64,000 bases of DNA from Ocypus olens (GCA_910593695.2 OU343050.1:51755225-51819224); one strand, 5' to 3'. Shown: positions 42,646-53,250, numbered from the stretch's first letter. Numbers and translations are program-made. Notes: generated from the letters alone by a model not told the origin.

Positions 42646-45580
42646 TTTGATTGCCTCGAGACGTCACTTCTCCCAGTGATATAGAAGGGGGTGAAAGAAT
42701 AAAATATTTTGAATCGTTTTGCTGTTTAAAATTGGGGCAAATGAATATTTTGAAAAGTATGCAATTTATGTATAAACTTTGTATATGTTTTCAACTTGAT
42801 TTGAAAATCTGCTATCGTGTTAAAACTACTTCTTTAATTTTTACACCCTTGCTGAAGAACTTCGGGGGTGTCGAGTTAAGACATAACGGATTACTAACAA
42901 TCATAAAGGAGATTTTTTGCAAAGTTGATAAATAAGCGTTTTGAGGCAAATTTGAAAAACTGTACCTGGAAAACGCGCCTTCAAATCAAAAAATGTACTC
43001 CTACAAATCTTATAGAGGGGTTCTTTGTGAACAGATTGGACTACCTTCATGTTAACCCCTATTTAAAACAGAGGGTGAAACTCCACCTCGAAAAATGTCT
43101 TACAACCGTTACCCTAAAACCGTACGGACGGTTCCAAAAAATTTAATAAACTATAAATAAGAGCTAGTCGTACCCTTCAATAACAGAAAAAAAAATCAGC
43201 TCTTCCATTTCCAATGAAAAAAAATGTGCTTGAAAGAAACATCAAGGAAGGTCGAAGAATTTTTTTCACATTTTAAAAACTCAGATCTCGTTAAGGGGAC
43301 ACCTATGGTAAATGTACCGTTTCAAATATTGTAGGGAGTTCTTTGTGAACAAACAAGAGTACTTTTATGTTAATTCCTATTTAAAACAGGGGGTGAAACC
43401 GTACCCCGAAAAAATGTCTTACAAAAAGTGCCAAAAGTCGCTACCTATAACCGAAGGGAGGTTCCAAAAATTTTGAAAAATTACATATGAAAGCTAGTCG
43501 TACCCTTTACTGACCGTGGAAATTTCAGCTCTTGCAATTTAAAAGAAAAAAATCACGTCCATGAAATTTTGGTCACATTTTGAAAAGTCATATCTCGTTT
43601 TGGGGACACCATATGGTAAATGTGCTGTTAAAAATGTTGCAGGGAGTTCTTTGTGAACAACTAAGAGTACTTTTACATTAACTCCTACTTAAAACAGAAG
43701 CCACACTTTGAAAAATGTCTTAGAAAAAGTGCCAAATGACGCTCCCTATAACAGTAGCGAGGTTCCAAACATTTCGAAACAAATACAAATGAAAGCTAGT
43801 CGTACCATTTACTGACCGTAGAAATTTTAGCTCTTGCAATTTAAAAGAAAATATTCACGTCCTTGAAATTTTGTTCACATTTTGAAAAATCATATCTCGT
43901 TTAGGGGACACCATATGGTAAATGTACTGTTGAAAATGTTGCAGGGAGTTCTTTGTGTACAACTGAGAGTACTTTTACGTTAACTCTTACTTAAAACAGA
44001 GGGTGAAATCACACTTTGAAAAATGTCTTACAAATAGTGCCAAATGACGCTGCCTATAATTATAGCGAGCTTCCAAAAAATTTGAAAAAATTACAAATGA
44101 AAGCTGGTCGTACCCTTCACTGCCCTAAAAAAAATCAGCTCTAGAAATTTAATAGAAAAAATCACGTCCTTGAAATTTTGGTCACATTTTGAAAAGTCAT
44201 ATCTCGTTTAGGGGACACCATATGTCAAATGTGCTGTTAAAAATGTTGCAGGGAGTTCTTTGTGACCAACTAAGAGTACTTTTATATTAACTCCTACTTA
44301 AAACAGAGGGTGGAGCCGCATTTTGAAAAATGTCTTATAAAAACTGCCAAAAGTCGCTTCCTATAACCGTGGGGAGGTTCCAAAAATTTTGAAAAAATTA
44401 CAAATTAAAGCTAGTCGTACCCTTTACTAATCGTAAAAATTTCAGTTCTTGCAATTTAAAGAAATTTAATAGAAAAATCACGTCTTTGAAATTTTGGTCA
44501 CCTTTTGAAAAATCACATCTCGTTAAGGGGACACCATATGGTAAATGTGCTGTTAAAAATGTTGCAGGGAGTTCTTTGTGAACAACTAAGAGTACTTTAA
44601 GGTTAACTCCTACTTAAAACAGAGGGTGAAACCGCACTGTGAAAGAGTCTTAGAAAAAGTGCCAAAAGTCGTACCCTTACGTAAACATTTCAGCTTTAGA
44701 AATTTAATAGAAAAAATCACGTCTTTGAAATTTTGGTCACATTTTGAAAAATCATATCTTGTTAACCCACATCATTTGGCAAATGGTGCCGTTATTAATG
44801 TTGTAGGGAGTTCTTTGTGAATAATTAAGAGTACTTTTACGTTAACACCTACTTAAAACAGAGAGTGATACCGCGCTCTGAAAAATGTCTTACAAAAAGT
44901 GCCAAATGACGCTCCCTATAAACGTAGGGAGGTTCCAAAATTTTTGAAAAATTTACAAATGAAAGCTAGTCGTGCCCTTTACTAATCATAAAAAATTCAG
45001 TTCTTGCAATTTCAAAGATAAAATCACGTTCTTGAAAGAAGCATTTTGGTCACATTTAAAAAAAAATCATATCTGATTAAGGGGGTAACATATGAAAAAA
45101 TACGCTGGCACAAATATTATAAGGGGGTAAGTAGAGTACTTTTGCGTTATCTCCTGCAAAAAAACAGAGGGTGAAACCACAACCTGAAAAATGTCTTTAA
45201 GAAGGTGCCAAAAGACGCGCTGGAGGCTGGGGCTGGGGGTTCCAAAAAATTTGAAAAACCTACAAATGAAACTTAGATGTATCCTCTATCAACCGTAAAG
45301 ATCAGCGGCGGCTCGTGGATGTTCGGCGGTGAGGCAACGGAAGAAAATTTGACCGAAAAAGCAACGAAATATTTGCTTCCTCTTTGAGAGTAAGTAGTGC
45401 AACACGAGCGGCATCTTTGTCTTTGCCTCACCTACGCAAATCCACGAGCCGCCGCTGGTAAAGATTTTAGCTCTTCCATTTTAAATGAAAAAAGCACTCT
45501 TCAGGTAAACAAAGCATCAACTGAAGAAGGAAACATTTTCGTCTCATTTTAAAAAATTATATCTCGTTATGATTTTTTTT
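42646..45580 (+). repeat. Tandem array, ~305-bp unit, about eight copies
   Basis: The block GGGAGTTCTTTGTGAACAAC recurs at about 43016, 43334, 43642, 43944, 44251, 44567 and 44806. Each unit also has CATATCTCGTTTAGGGGACA, TTAAAACAGAGGGTGAAACC and GAAAGCTAGTCGTACCC. Spacing is 302-318 except one deleted unit (about 239). Outer units are most diverged. A hAT MITE interrupts the last unit. ORFs are echoes of the repeat. Confidence 0.9.
45303..45457 (+). mobile_element. hAT-type MITE with perfect 8-bp TSD
   Basis: Perfect terminal inverted repeats CAGCGGCGGCTCGTGGAT and ATCCACGAGCCGCCGCTG (the right one with AA before) bound 155 bp. GTAAAGAT flanks both sides (45295-45302 and 45458-45465). Without it, the sequence rejoins as the normal tandem unit CCGTAAAGATTTTAGCTC. 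Confidence 0.95.
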
Positions 45581-45937
45581 AAGCCTGGTTTATATATTTT
45601 TTGACAATTACTTTTTTATTCGATTAGTACACATTTCAAGTAGTTACAATATTTTTTACATCAGAAAATAATCACAAACAAACGAGTTTGAAGTAATTCC
45701 GCGAAGGGCCAACAGAAAAAAAAAAACCTTTTGCGGTGTCAATCGCCATTTTGGACTCGATCATCTCAGATAAAAGAAAAACGACGGTAATCTTAAGTAA
45801 AATGCATTGATGTGTGCTGGATCGGTAGTTTTTTCGTTCTGTTAATTTTTTTTTATACAGCCAAAAAACGATTGTCTTGTCAAAAAAACGTGCTTTTTGT
45901 TTAACTGTCCGGCATTTTGTTAACAATTGAAATTGAT

Positions 45938-46009
45938 AAGAGTAAGTAGTGCAGCACGAGCGGCATCTTTGTCTTTGCCTCACCTACGGAAATCCACGAG
46001 CCGCCGCTG
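45938..46009 (+). mobile_element. hAT-type MITE fragment (3' half)
   Basis: AGAGTAAGTAGTGCAGCACG to ACGAGCCGCCGCTG is nearly identical to the last half of 45303-45457. The left half is missing and replaced by unrelated AT-rich DNA. Confidence 0.85.
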
Positions 46010-46524
46010 CCAAAGCCGTACATTTCGTTCTAATACCCCGAAACCGGTCTCGTTGGTTCGGAAAACTTCGTTCGCTGTGGGGTGATCTTTTGTAAAAAAA
46101 AAAAATTAAAAATATGTCAGCTATTGTCCGAGTTTACCTGAAACTGCAGTTTTTTGGCAAAGAGGGTCGTGCACAATTATGCCAAAAATCGCCAAAATTG
46201 TTCCATAAATATGTTGTAGTTTTTGATTAAAAATATATAAAAACCAACGCGCAATCTTTTGCGCAAAAACAAAAAAGTTATTAATCTTTTGGTTTCCGGC
46301 TTTTCAGATGAGACCGATAAGGGTGCGTCAGACCATGTTGAAAAATCAAAAAAATAAATTGGGTGCATCACCGAAACTGGCGTTGAAGGTCGCCGATCGG
46401 GGTAGTCGACACATTCTGCGTTACAAATGTTTTGTGAAAATTTTAAAAAAATCGACAGGCTAGTTTTTGAGTTTAGTTTGAAGAGTGTTTTTTTCAATGG
46501 CCGCCACTAGGCCACGAGAGGCGT
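46010..46524. other. Intergenic, no recognised gene
   Basis: CpG-containing sequence at 46020-46090 and 46370-46420. The 106-codon minus-strand ORF (46497-46177) resembles nothing known and has no supporting features. Confidence 0.35.
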
Positions 46525-47556
46525 GGTTTTTGGTTTATAATTATAAAACGATAATAGTTACAGCAAATTTATGTTAATAATAATTGTAGAGAATCCCAAA
46601 ATGAACAACTTATGAAGAATAAGTTTTTACTTTCTCCGTTACGAAGTACGAGAAAGTATTGTGATCGTGATTTTTTTTTCAAAAATTTATTTCACGGAAA
46701 TATCCGTTTTGGGGTCCCTAGATGCCATTTCAACAATTTCTGGAAAAAAAATTTTGTGTCTGTGTGTGTGTGTGTCTGTCTGTGCGCGCTGTATCTCAAA
46801 AACGAATAGAGCAATTGATATGAAACTTTGAACAACCGTTTTATTTGATAATCTGAAGAACTGAAAAGCTTTTGGTAAAATTTCGTACACCGGAAGTGGG
46901 CGTTTACCTTAACTGTTTTTTGTTTTTTGCCTATATTTTCTTAAATATGAAAAATATCACAAAAACATTTAAACAAACTTTGAAGACAACAAAGAAATGA
47001 ATATCTTTTGCTTGAAAACATTTTTCATAAAATCATTTTTATTCGAGAAAAAAATGTATTATTATTTTTTTAATTTTTGGTTTATAATTATAAAACGATA
47101 AGAGTTACAGCAAATTTATGTCAACAATAATTGTAGAGAATTCCAAAATAAACAACTTATAAAGAATACGTTTTTTTCGAAATCTCTTTAGTTTTGAAGT
47201 ATAATTTTTCCATCTTTTATAATTTTGACGTTTTAAACTTCAGTTTCATTCGTCAACAAAACATGAAAGCGTAAATATAAATGATACAATCAAGTCGGAG
47301 AAAGTAACATGATGGCCACATCACCATTTTTTCGAAATCATTTTAGTTTTTGAGTAAACTGAGGTTTTGAATTTGAAGTATAATGTTTCCATCTTTCATA
47401 ATTTTGACGTTTTAAACGTCAGTTTCATCCGAGTTTACACAACGCTCGATGTACATTTAAAACATGATTTCAATTGAAAATAAACCATGAAAACGTAAAT
47501 ATAATTGGCTATGATACCATCACGTCGGAGAAAGTTACATGATGGCCACATCACCA
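46525..47556 (+). mobile_element. Family A repeat (outer copy), split by another family A copy
   Basis: 46525-46628 runs from TTTTTGGTTTATAATTATAA to GAAGAATAAGTTTTT. 47327-47556 resumes at TTTTTTCGAAATC and continues through GAGTAAACTGAGG, the TGACGTTTTAAACGTCA palindrome and GGCCACATCACCA. Joined, these follow the order of uninterrupted copies. The 5' half of the outer copy is missing. Confidence 0.9.
46629..47326 (+). mobile_element. Family A repeat (inner copy), complete ends
   Basis: From ACTTTCTCCGTTACGAAGT to GGCCACATCACCA, inserted in a T-run of the outer copy; 5 T on the left and 6 on the right, against about 7 in uninterrupted copies. That fits a target duplication of about four T. 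The palindrome is damaged here (TTTTAAACTTCAG). Confidence 0.93.
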
Positions 47557-47629
47557 TTTTTCCAAATAACCGCAGTGACGGCGCATCTTTTAAACCAATC
47601 CCTGTTTCTCTGTGTTTTTTTTTTTCAAG

Positions 47630-48050
47630 ATTCACTCGTCATTCCAAAATACCAGTTTTCCTGACGACTTCCTTGGCTGTTTTTGTGGTGGACATACCTT
47701 CTGTATCCACTGCATAAATTCTTGCTTGGTTGGTGGATTCCATTGATATACTCACGTCCCATCACCAGTTATAATTTTCGAGATTAATCCTCGTCAACTC
47801 CTAAAGCCGCCAAGTTTTCTTGCCTACACAACTTTTGCTCCAGAGTTAGCAATCTTGGAATCCAAACTGCAGAGACTTTGTTCATGCCTAAATCTTCATG
47901 CAAAATGCTCAAGGTTATTGCCTTTGATATTCCCACTTCATTGGCAATTATAGAAATCCTTATCCTTTGATCTGTCGAAACCAAATCTTCAATTTGTTTG
48001 ATGTTTTTCTTGGTGCTTTCACATCTTGGATTGATTCTTTGCCCCGCCGA
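47630..48050 (-). pseudogene. Mariner transposase remnant
   Basis: On the minus strand, 48048 to 47985 reads RCESTKKNIKQIEDLVSTDQ, then RIRISIIANEVGIS, ILHEDLGMNKVSAVWIPRLL and TLEQKLCRQENLAALGVDED, which is the second helix-turn-helix and linker of mariner transposases (compare the family's ILHEDLGM.KVSARWVPRLLT). After a stop it continues as KLITGDGT, stop, VYQWNPPTKQEFMQWIQK and KSSGKLVFWNDE, covering the first catalytic aspartate block (ITGDE; here ITGDG) and the following conserved segment. About 140 of the family's ~345 residues remain. At least three stops and a lost catalytic-block residue make it non-functional. Both element ends are missing. Confidence 0.9.
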
Positions 48051-48189
48051 AATTGCTTATATAACAAACAACCAAAATATTTATTCAATAGATGTACTTT
48101 TTACTTTAAAGGATACAGGTACTAAAATTATTGAAAACGCCAAAAGGGAAACATTGCATAATAAAATACATACACACATTTATGTCAAT

Positions 48190-48263
48190 AGCAAAAAAAT
48201 TTGCTAGTCACCATGAACATTTTAGAAAATTCAAAAAAATAATTTCTTTTTCAGACTTTGATC
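48190..48263 (+). repeat. Dispersed repeat copy flanking the large palindrome
   Basis: GCTAGTCACCATGAACATTT, TAGAAAATTCAAAAAAATAA and CAGACTTTGATCCGCCG match 49590-49680 and 63170-63232, so this is a partial copy of the repeat described at 49376-49860. Confidence 0.7.
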
Positions 48264-49381
48264 CGCCGCACAGTGTCCGGAAACGCGAGAAATGTGGCCA
48301 AGCGGGTCGAAAATCGGGCAAAAATAAAGTCAGTTTAAAAAAAATAATAATAACGGATTTATGTTCGCAACACTTATAAACCCCTTAAATTAAAATTTTT
48401 GAGTCATAATTCTAAACCATTATGGCGTATTCGGGCATTCAAGTAGACTGTTTTTAACTGATGAGTTTCAAACGAAAATTGCAGCGGAAATAAATAATAT
48501 TTTTATCGAATTTTGAAATGTTTTCAGAATGAATTTTATATCACGTAAAACTGAATAAAAACACGATTTATTGATACTAATTACAAAAGGAATGTCTGAT
48601 AAAATTTAAGATAAAACAGTTTGAAATTTGTAGAAATTTAAAACTAATTTCGGATTTTAAAAGAGCAAAAGTTGCTTATATGAAAAATCGTGTCAACTTT
48701 ATCAGCCATTTTTTTAAATTGGTGTCATTAAATTATATTTTTCTTCTATTTTATGTAATATAAAATACATTCAGATAACTTTTCAATGTTCTATAACAAA
48801 TATACTCCAAATTATCGTTGAATTGTCCAATTTTTCGGCGTCTTGCGAGAGAAAAAAATCACTACACCCGAGGTGGGATCAACCTGAAGTTGAATTTGGT
48901 GTGAAAAGATAGAGGACACTTGGGGCTATCAAATACTGTAAATTAGGCGACACGATTTTTCATATAAGCAACTTTTGCTCTTTTAAAATCCGAAATTAGT
49001 TTTAAATTTCTACAAATTTCAAACTGTTTTTTTATCTTAAAACTTTATCAGACATTCTTTTTGTAATTAGTACCAATAAATCGTATTTTTATTCAGTTTT
49101 ACGTGATATGAAATTCATTCGGAAAACATTTCAAAATGCGATAAAAATAATATTTATTTCCGGTGCAATTTTGCTTAAAACTCATCAGTTAAAATCAGTC
49201 TACTTGAATGCCCGAATACGTCATAATGGTTTAGAATTATGACTCAAAAATTTAAATTTAGGAGGTTTATAAGTGTTGCGAACATGAATCCGTTATTATT
49301 ATTTTTTTTAAACTGACTTTATTTTCGCCCGATTTTCGAGCCGTTTGGCCACATTTCTCGCGTTTCCGGACACTGTGCGCC
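48264..49381. repeat. Large inverted repeat, arms ~430 bp, loop 254 bp
   Basis: 48264-48694 (GCCGCACAGTGTCCGGAAAC ... AAAAATCGTGTC) and 48949-49381 (GACACGATTTTT ... GTTTCCGGACACTGTGCGCC) are reverse complements with scattered mismatches and small gaps along their whole length. The loop, 48695-48948, begins with a diverged direct copy of part of the right arm (CTTTATCAG, then ...ATTTTATGTAATATAAAATACATTC). A transcript through it would fold into a very long hairpin. No coding frame. It may be a foldback transposon or an inverted duplication of a dispersed repeat. Confidence 0.9.
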
Positions 49382-49860
49382 GTAGCGGCTAAACGAAAAC
49401 TCCAAATTGAACGCGGTTTGCAAATCTCAGCTCCTCGTACATCAATTAGTCGGATTAGAGATTTTTAATTTTTGACGAAAACATGAAAAAATTGGAACTT
49501 TTGTTAAAAAATGCAACTTTCTTAATAATCATCGTAGACTATTGAAGTATACCTTAAACCTGCCCTTAAAAAATTTCAGCTATCTTCAATAGCAACAAAA
49601 TTAGCTAGTCACCAAGGACATTTTAGAAAATTAAAAAAAATAATTGATTTTTCAGGCTTTGATCCGCCGTAGCAGCCAAACGAAAACTCCAAATTGAACG
49701 CGTTTTGCAAATCTCAGCTCCTCGTACGTCAATTAGTCAGATTCAGTTAAAATTGGAGATGTTTAATTTTTGACGAAAACGAGAAAAAATACAGCCCTTG
49801 GAACTTTTGTTAAAAAAATGCAACTTTCTTAATAATCATTGTAGACTATTTGGGAAAAAG
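49376..49860 (+). repeat. Two direct copies of a dispersed repeat (~300 bp period)
   Basis: CGCCGTAGCGGCTAAACGAA with ACTCCAAATTGAACGCG and CAGCTCCTCGTAC begins at about 49379 and again, with few changes, at about 49667; both run on to TTTTTGACGAAAAC and ATGCAACTTTCTTAATAATC. A third, shorter copy is at 63150-63390. Confidence 0.8.
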
Positions 49861-50693
49861 ATGTCTAATTTATGTTTAGATAAGATGACATATCTTCGCC
49901 AAACTTTTGATTTCTACACTTCATTCATTGACCTCTGTCAATTATTGATGTACAAAACGTGGTAGATAAATCGACAAACACAGTAAACACAGTAAATTGA
50001 CAGCAAAAAACTGAAGATTGTCACCTGTTATTTTCACAGCTAGGTAGATTAGGTACATAAGAATCCCATAAAAAGTGAAAATTTTGGATTGATGACAACA
50101 TTCTGCCGTACGAAAAGTTTTAAGCATAAAGACATATTTTATTTGCAATAATTTTACTCGCTAGAAATACATTTTGTATATTATATGATCATTTAACTCA
50201 TAGCGTTTAATGAAAATGAATTTATGCGAAACAAAAAATTGAGCAAAATTGTTTTGTTGGTACTCATTATTATTATTATTTGTAGCGTTTCATGAAAATT
50301 AATTTATTGGAAGCGAAAAATTAAGCAAAATTGTTTTGTTGGTGCTCATTATATCAATGATAATGGTCACGACACAATATATTTTAATACACGGATGTTA
50401 TCACAATCATATCTAATGATGTTATTTTTTAAACCAAAATTTTCGACAAACACAATGCATTTGCAATATTTTTCATATTTAGAAAAATATCAGAAAAAGG
50501 TAAGAGTAAACAAAATTTTATTTTTGGGGAATACCATATACCATAGATAAACTATAATTATAAATTATACTATAATTGCAGTTTTGAACAATGTTATGGA
50601 ATTAAATCAAATTGTGGTTTTTGATCGGAATCCTGAAAATTAAAGTGTGCAGTCAACGTATTAAAAAAAACTTTAAAAAGCTATACAGGGTGA
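49861..50693. other. Intergenic, no gene seen
   Basis: AT-rich. TTTGTTGGTACTCATTATTA and TTTGTTGGTGCTCATTATAT (about 50253 and 50335) mark a short direct duplication. Confidence 0.45.
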
Positions 50694-50814
50694 CCGCGTG
50701 CCGCTTCATATTTATGGGTTTATGATGCTCTATAGAGCGTCCAAGTGGATTTGTATGAACAATAAGTTGCCTAACTCAAAGTATAGTAAATAAATATCTA
50801 ATTTATATTCAGTG
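50694..50814 (-). mobile_element. Older dispersed repeat, uninterrupted copy
   Basis: TACAGGGTGACCGCG, GCCGCTTCATATTTATGGG, GAGCGTCCAAGTGGAT and GAACAATAAGTTGCCTAACTC are the reverse complement of 42167-42645 without the hAT MITE: the empty-site state reads CTCTATAGAGC. Confidence 0.8.
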
Positions 50815-50841
50815 AAATGAAATCGTAATAAACGTCAAATC

Positions 50842-50990
50842 CGGCAGCGGCTCATGGATTTATTTTAACTATGCGTGGATCTTCGTAGATGTGGCTCAGG
50901 CAGAGCTGCACGAGCACTACTTACTTATAGAGGAAGCAAATATCCCGATGCTGTTTTGATATAATTTTCAACATCCACGAGCCGCCGCTG
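50842..50990 (-). mobile_element. hAT-type MITE just upstream of the LITAF-like gene
   Basis: Ends CGGCAGCGGCTCATGGAT and ATCCACGAGCCGCCGCTG bound 149 bp; the interior is the reverse-orientation relative of 45303-45457 (GAGGAAGCAAATAT, CACTACTTACT). Flanks GTCAAATC and CTCAGATC match 6 of 8. Its right end is 79 bases before the gene's ATG. Confidence 0.82.
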
Positions 50991-51069
50991 CTCAGATCTA
51001 ATTCCTGTCAGTACTGTCTTCTGTCAAAAACATTACATCACACAAAATTTCCCAGTGCAACGAAACTCG

Positions 51070-51432
51070 ATGCTCACAGTACCGAGCGACTCCCAACATG
51101 TCGGGCTCAATGGAACCGGAAGCAAAAAATTCGAGCATGATACCCCTTATTCTGTAGTGCCGCTGGGGCCCAAACCGCAAGTGTTGACCTGTCCCCATTG
51201 CCACTACTACATAACCACCGAAATCAACATAGTCCCTTCTGTAAAAACCCATATGAAGGCCGTGGTCTTATGTCTGTGCTGGTAATTTTATGATTTGGTT
51301 TTTGGTTCGACGGGAATAATCTAAATTGTATTTTGTAGCATGTGTTTTATTCCGTACATTTGCCCGATTTGTATGAACGTCGACCACTTTTGCCCAGAGT
51401 GCGAGAACTACATCGGAACCTACATTAATTAA
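51070..51432 (+). CDS. LITAF-domain (LPS-induced TNF-alpha factor-like) zinc-ribbon protein
   Basis: Two exons, 51070-51281 and 51339-51432, separated by a 57-bp GT-AG intron (GTAATTTT...TTTTGTAG) that splits a cysteine codon. The spliced frame gives 101 residues ending in TAA. The domain is clear: CPHC at residues 41-44, a hydrophobic, cysteine-rich stretch (HMKAVVLCLCCMCFIPY, about 61-77), then NVDHFCPECENYIGTY with the second zinc knuckle C89/C92 and the terminal IGTY. In this family the two CxxC knuckles bind zinc and the hydrophobic stretch inserts into the cytosolic face of late endosome/lysosome membranes. The N-terminal 40 residues contain PLGPKPQ but no PPxY or PSAP motif. ATG 51070 is chosen as the first ATG in frame; a CAG acceptor-like site at 51051-51055 suggests an upstream non-coding exon. 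A polyadenylation signal follows. It is the only intact gene seen. Confidence 0.9.
51282..51338 (+). other. Intron of the LITAF-like gene
   Basis: 57 bp, GT...AG, with a T-rich end (TTGTATTTTGTAG). The frame is maintained only when it is removed; unspliced, the first ORF ends at TAA 51283-51285. Confidence 0.9.
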
Positions 51433-51497
51433 TGTTTTTGTTTGAAACACAAGTAATTGGTCGCGATCGAAATATTTTTTTTTAATTGTACATTGAC

Positions 51498-51503
51498 AAT
51501 AAA
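51498..51503 (+). terminator. Polyadenylation signal AATAAA
   Basis: AATAAA lies 65 bases after the LITAF-like stop codon, a normal position for 3' end formation. Confidence 0.7.
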
Positions 51504-52055
51504 GAGGCAAATGGTTAAGTTTTTCTTTTACAATAATGAGTTTAAGGTTGTTTTTTCGCTTATCTATCAACCTTGAAGAAGATATCGCGATCAGAGTGAT
51601 ATGAATAAGTTTTGAGAACTATTTCCAACATAAATGTAATTAAACCAAAGTAAACAAATTAGAAACAACTTTACTTGTTGCAGAAAGCATTAGATTCCTA
51701 CAAATATTTATTAAACCAAAGTATTTAGCCTCAGTTCTTACATTGATTTTCTTAATAAATCCTAAGCCATAATGTGCAGGCATAGCTGCTCTGGCAATAA
51801 AAAAAAAACAAAACTCATTGAAATCGCCTCTAGGAACCTCAAAATGATTATTTCTGGATCGCAATACTTTTCTTACGCTTCGGATATGGAGAGGGTAAAA
51901 GTGTTACCTTTACTGTTTGATCAAAAAGGCAAAAATATCTATTTAAAGCCCGTGACACGTCACCAAAGAAAACTCGAAAATGGAAAAAATCGAAAAAATC
52001 TACTTTTTTAATCATCACCGTAGACCTGCATGTAATACCTTTTTTTTATCAGAAG
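51504..52055. other. Intergenic, no gene seen
   Basis: AT-rich, non-coding. GCAATAAAAAAAAAACAAAA with GAAATCGCCTCTAGGAACCTC at about 51793-51842 resembles the minus-strand 5' block of family A, but strongly diverged. Confidence 0.35.
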
Positions 52056-52147
52056 CAGTGGCGGCTCGTGGAACATGTTGATGGTAGAGCCACCTATACA
52101 ATACATCCCCCCTCCCCTTTTTCAATTGTTTGTTTTTCTCGGATAAC
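52056..52147 (-). mobile_element. hAT-type MITE fragment
   Basis: CAGTGGCGGCTCGTGGAACA and TGTTGATGGTAGAGCCACC are the reverse complement of the right end of 19146-19341. The other end is missing. It abuts the next MITE's target duplication. Confidence 0.75.
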
Positions 52148-52155
52148 CCTTAAAC

Positions 52156-52300
52156 CAGCAGCGGCTCGTGGATGTTCGGCTGCGGAAGAAAATTTTACCA
52201 AAACAGCAGCGACATATTTTCTTCCTCTATAAGAGAAAGTAGTACAGCACGAGAGGCATCTCTGTCGTAGCATCCTCTACAGATCCACGAGCCGCCGCTG
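52156..52300 (+). mobile_element. hAT-type MITE with TSD
   Basis: CAGCAGCGGCTCGTGGAT to ATCCACGAGCCGCCGCTG, 145 bp, same family and orientation as 45303-45457 (TTCTTCCTCTATAAGAG, GTAGTACAGCACGAG). Flanks CCTTAAAC (52148-52155) and CCTTGAAC (52301-52308) match 7 of 8. Confidence 0.92.
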
Positions 52301-52308
52301 CCTTGAAC

Positions 52309-52575
52309 GAATGATGAATGAAGTCTAGTATTGTACTTATAAATAAATTTAGATCAGACGAACAACCTAAAATAGACATTTAATTGTTTGATGCAAAAAA
52401 TTCCTACAAATATTTAAATGTTAAATAATTCCTTCAACATCCCGCAGATTATATTTTCCAGATAAATATCAAAGTAAATTAATTTTATCTAAAAATCAAC
52501 TCCATATTTAAATTAAACCCCACGAAACCAAACAACATAAAATTAAATAAATAACCTGAAATTAAAACAAAAAAA
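52309..52575. other. Intergenic, no gene seen
   Basis: AT-rich, non-coding. Confidence 0.4.
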
Positions 52576-53250
52576 TGGTGATGTGGCCATCATGTTACTT
52601 TCTCCGACTTTATATTTACGTTTTCATGGGTTTATTTTCAATTGAAATCATATTTTAAATGTACATCGAGCGTTGCGTAAACTCGGATGAAACTGACGTT
52701 TAAAACGTCAAAATCACGAAAGATGGAAAAATTATACTTCAAATTCAAAAACTCGGTTTACTCAAAAACTAACGAGATTTCGAAAAAAACTTATTCTTTA
52801 GAAGTTGTTCATTTTGGCATTCTGTACAATTATTATTAACATAATTTTTCTGTAACTATTATCGTTTTATAAATATAAACCAAAAATTAAAAAAATAATA
52901 ATAAATTTTTTTCTCGAATAAAAATGATTTTATGAAAAATGTTTTCAAGCAAAAGATGTTCATTTCTTTGTTGTCTTCAAAGTTTGTTTGAATGTTTTTG
53001 TGATATTTTTCATATTTAAGAAAATATTGGCAAAAAACAAAAAACAGTTAAGGTAAACGCCCACTTCCGGTGTACAAAATTTTACCAAAGGCTTTTCAGT
53101 TCTTCAGATTATCAAATAAGATGGCTGTTCAAAGTTTCATATCAATTGCTTTATTAGTTTTTGAGATACAGCGCGCACAGACAGACACACACACACACAT
53201 ACACACACACATACACACTCACACACACACACACAGACACACACATACAC
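52576..53250 (-). mobile_element. Family A repeat, lacking the 5' block
   Basis: TGGTGATGTGGCCATCATG onward, through the palindrome, the CACTTCCGGTG box and TTTTTGAGATACAGCGCGCA, then a long (CA)n tract to about 53250. Beyond the microsatellite the expected TTCCAGAAATTG block is absent and unrelated DNA begins. Confidence 0.9.

Noticed and set aside
43000..45290. Divergent multi-exon gene suggested by repeated ORFs (for example 42651-42935, 42925-43146)
   Set aside because: The frames are not kept between the 305-bp units and no domain is recognisable; it is a tandem repeat.
46177..46497. 106-codon minus-strand ORF
   Set aside because: No recognisable domain, AT-driven composition, no splice or promoter context.
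50998..51252. 84-codon minus-strand ORF
   Set aside because: Antisense shadow of exon 1 of the LITAF-like gene.
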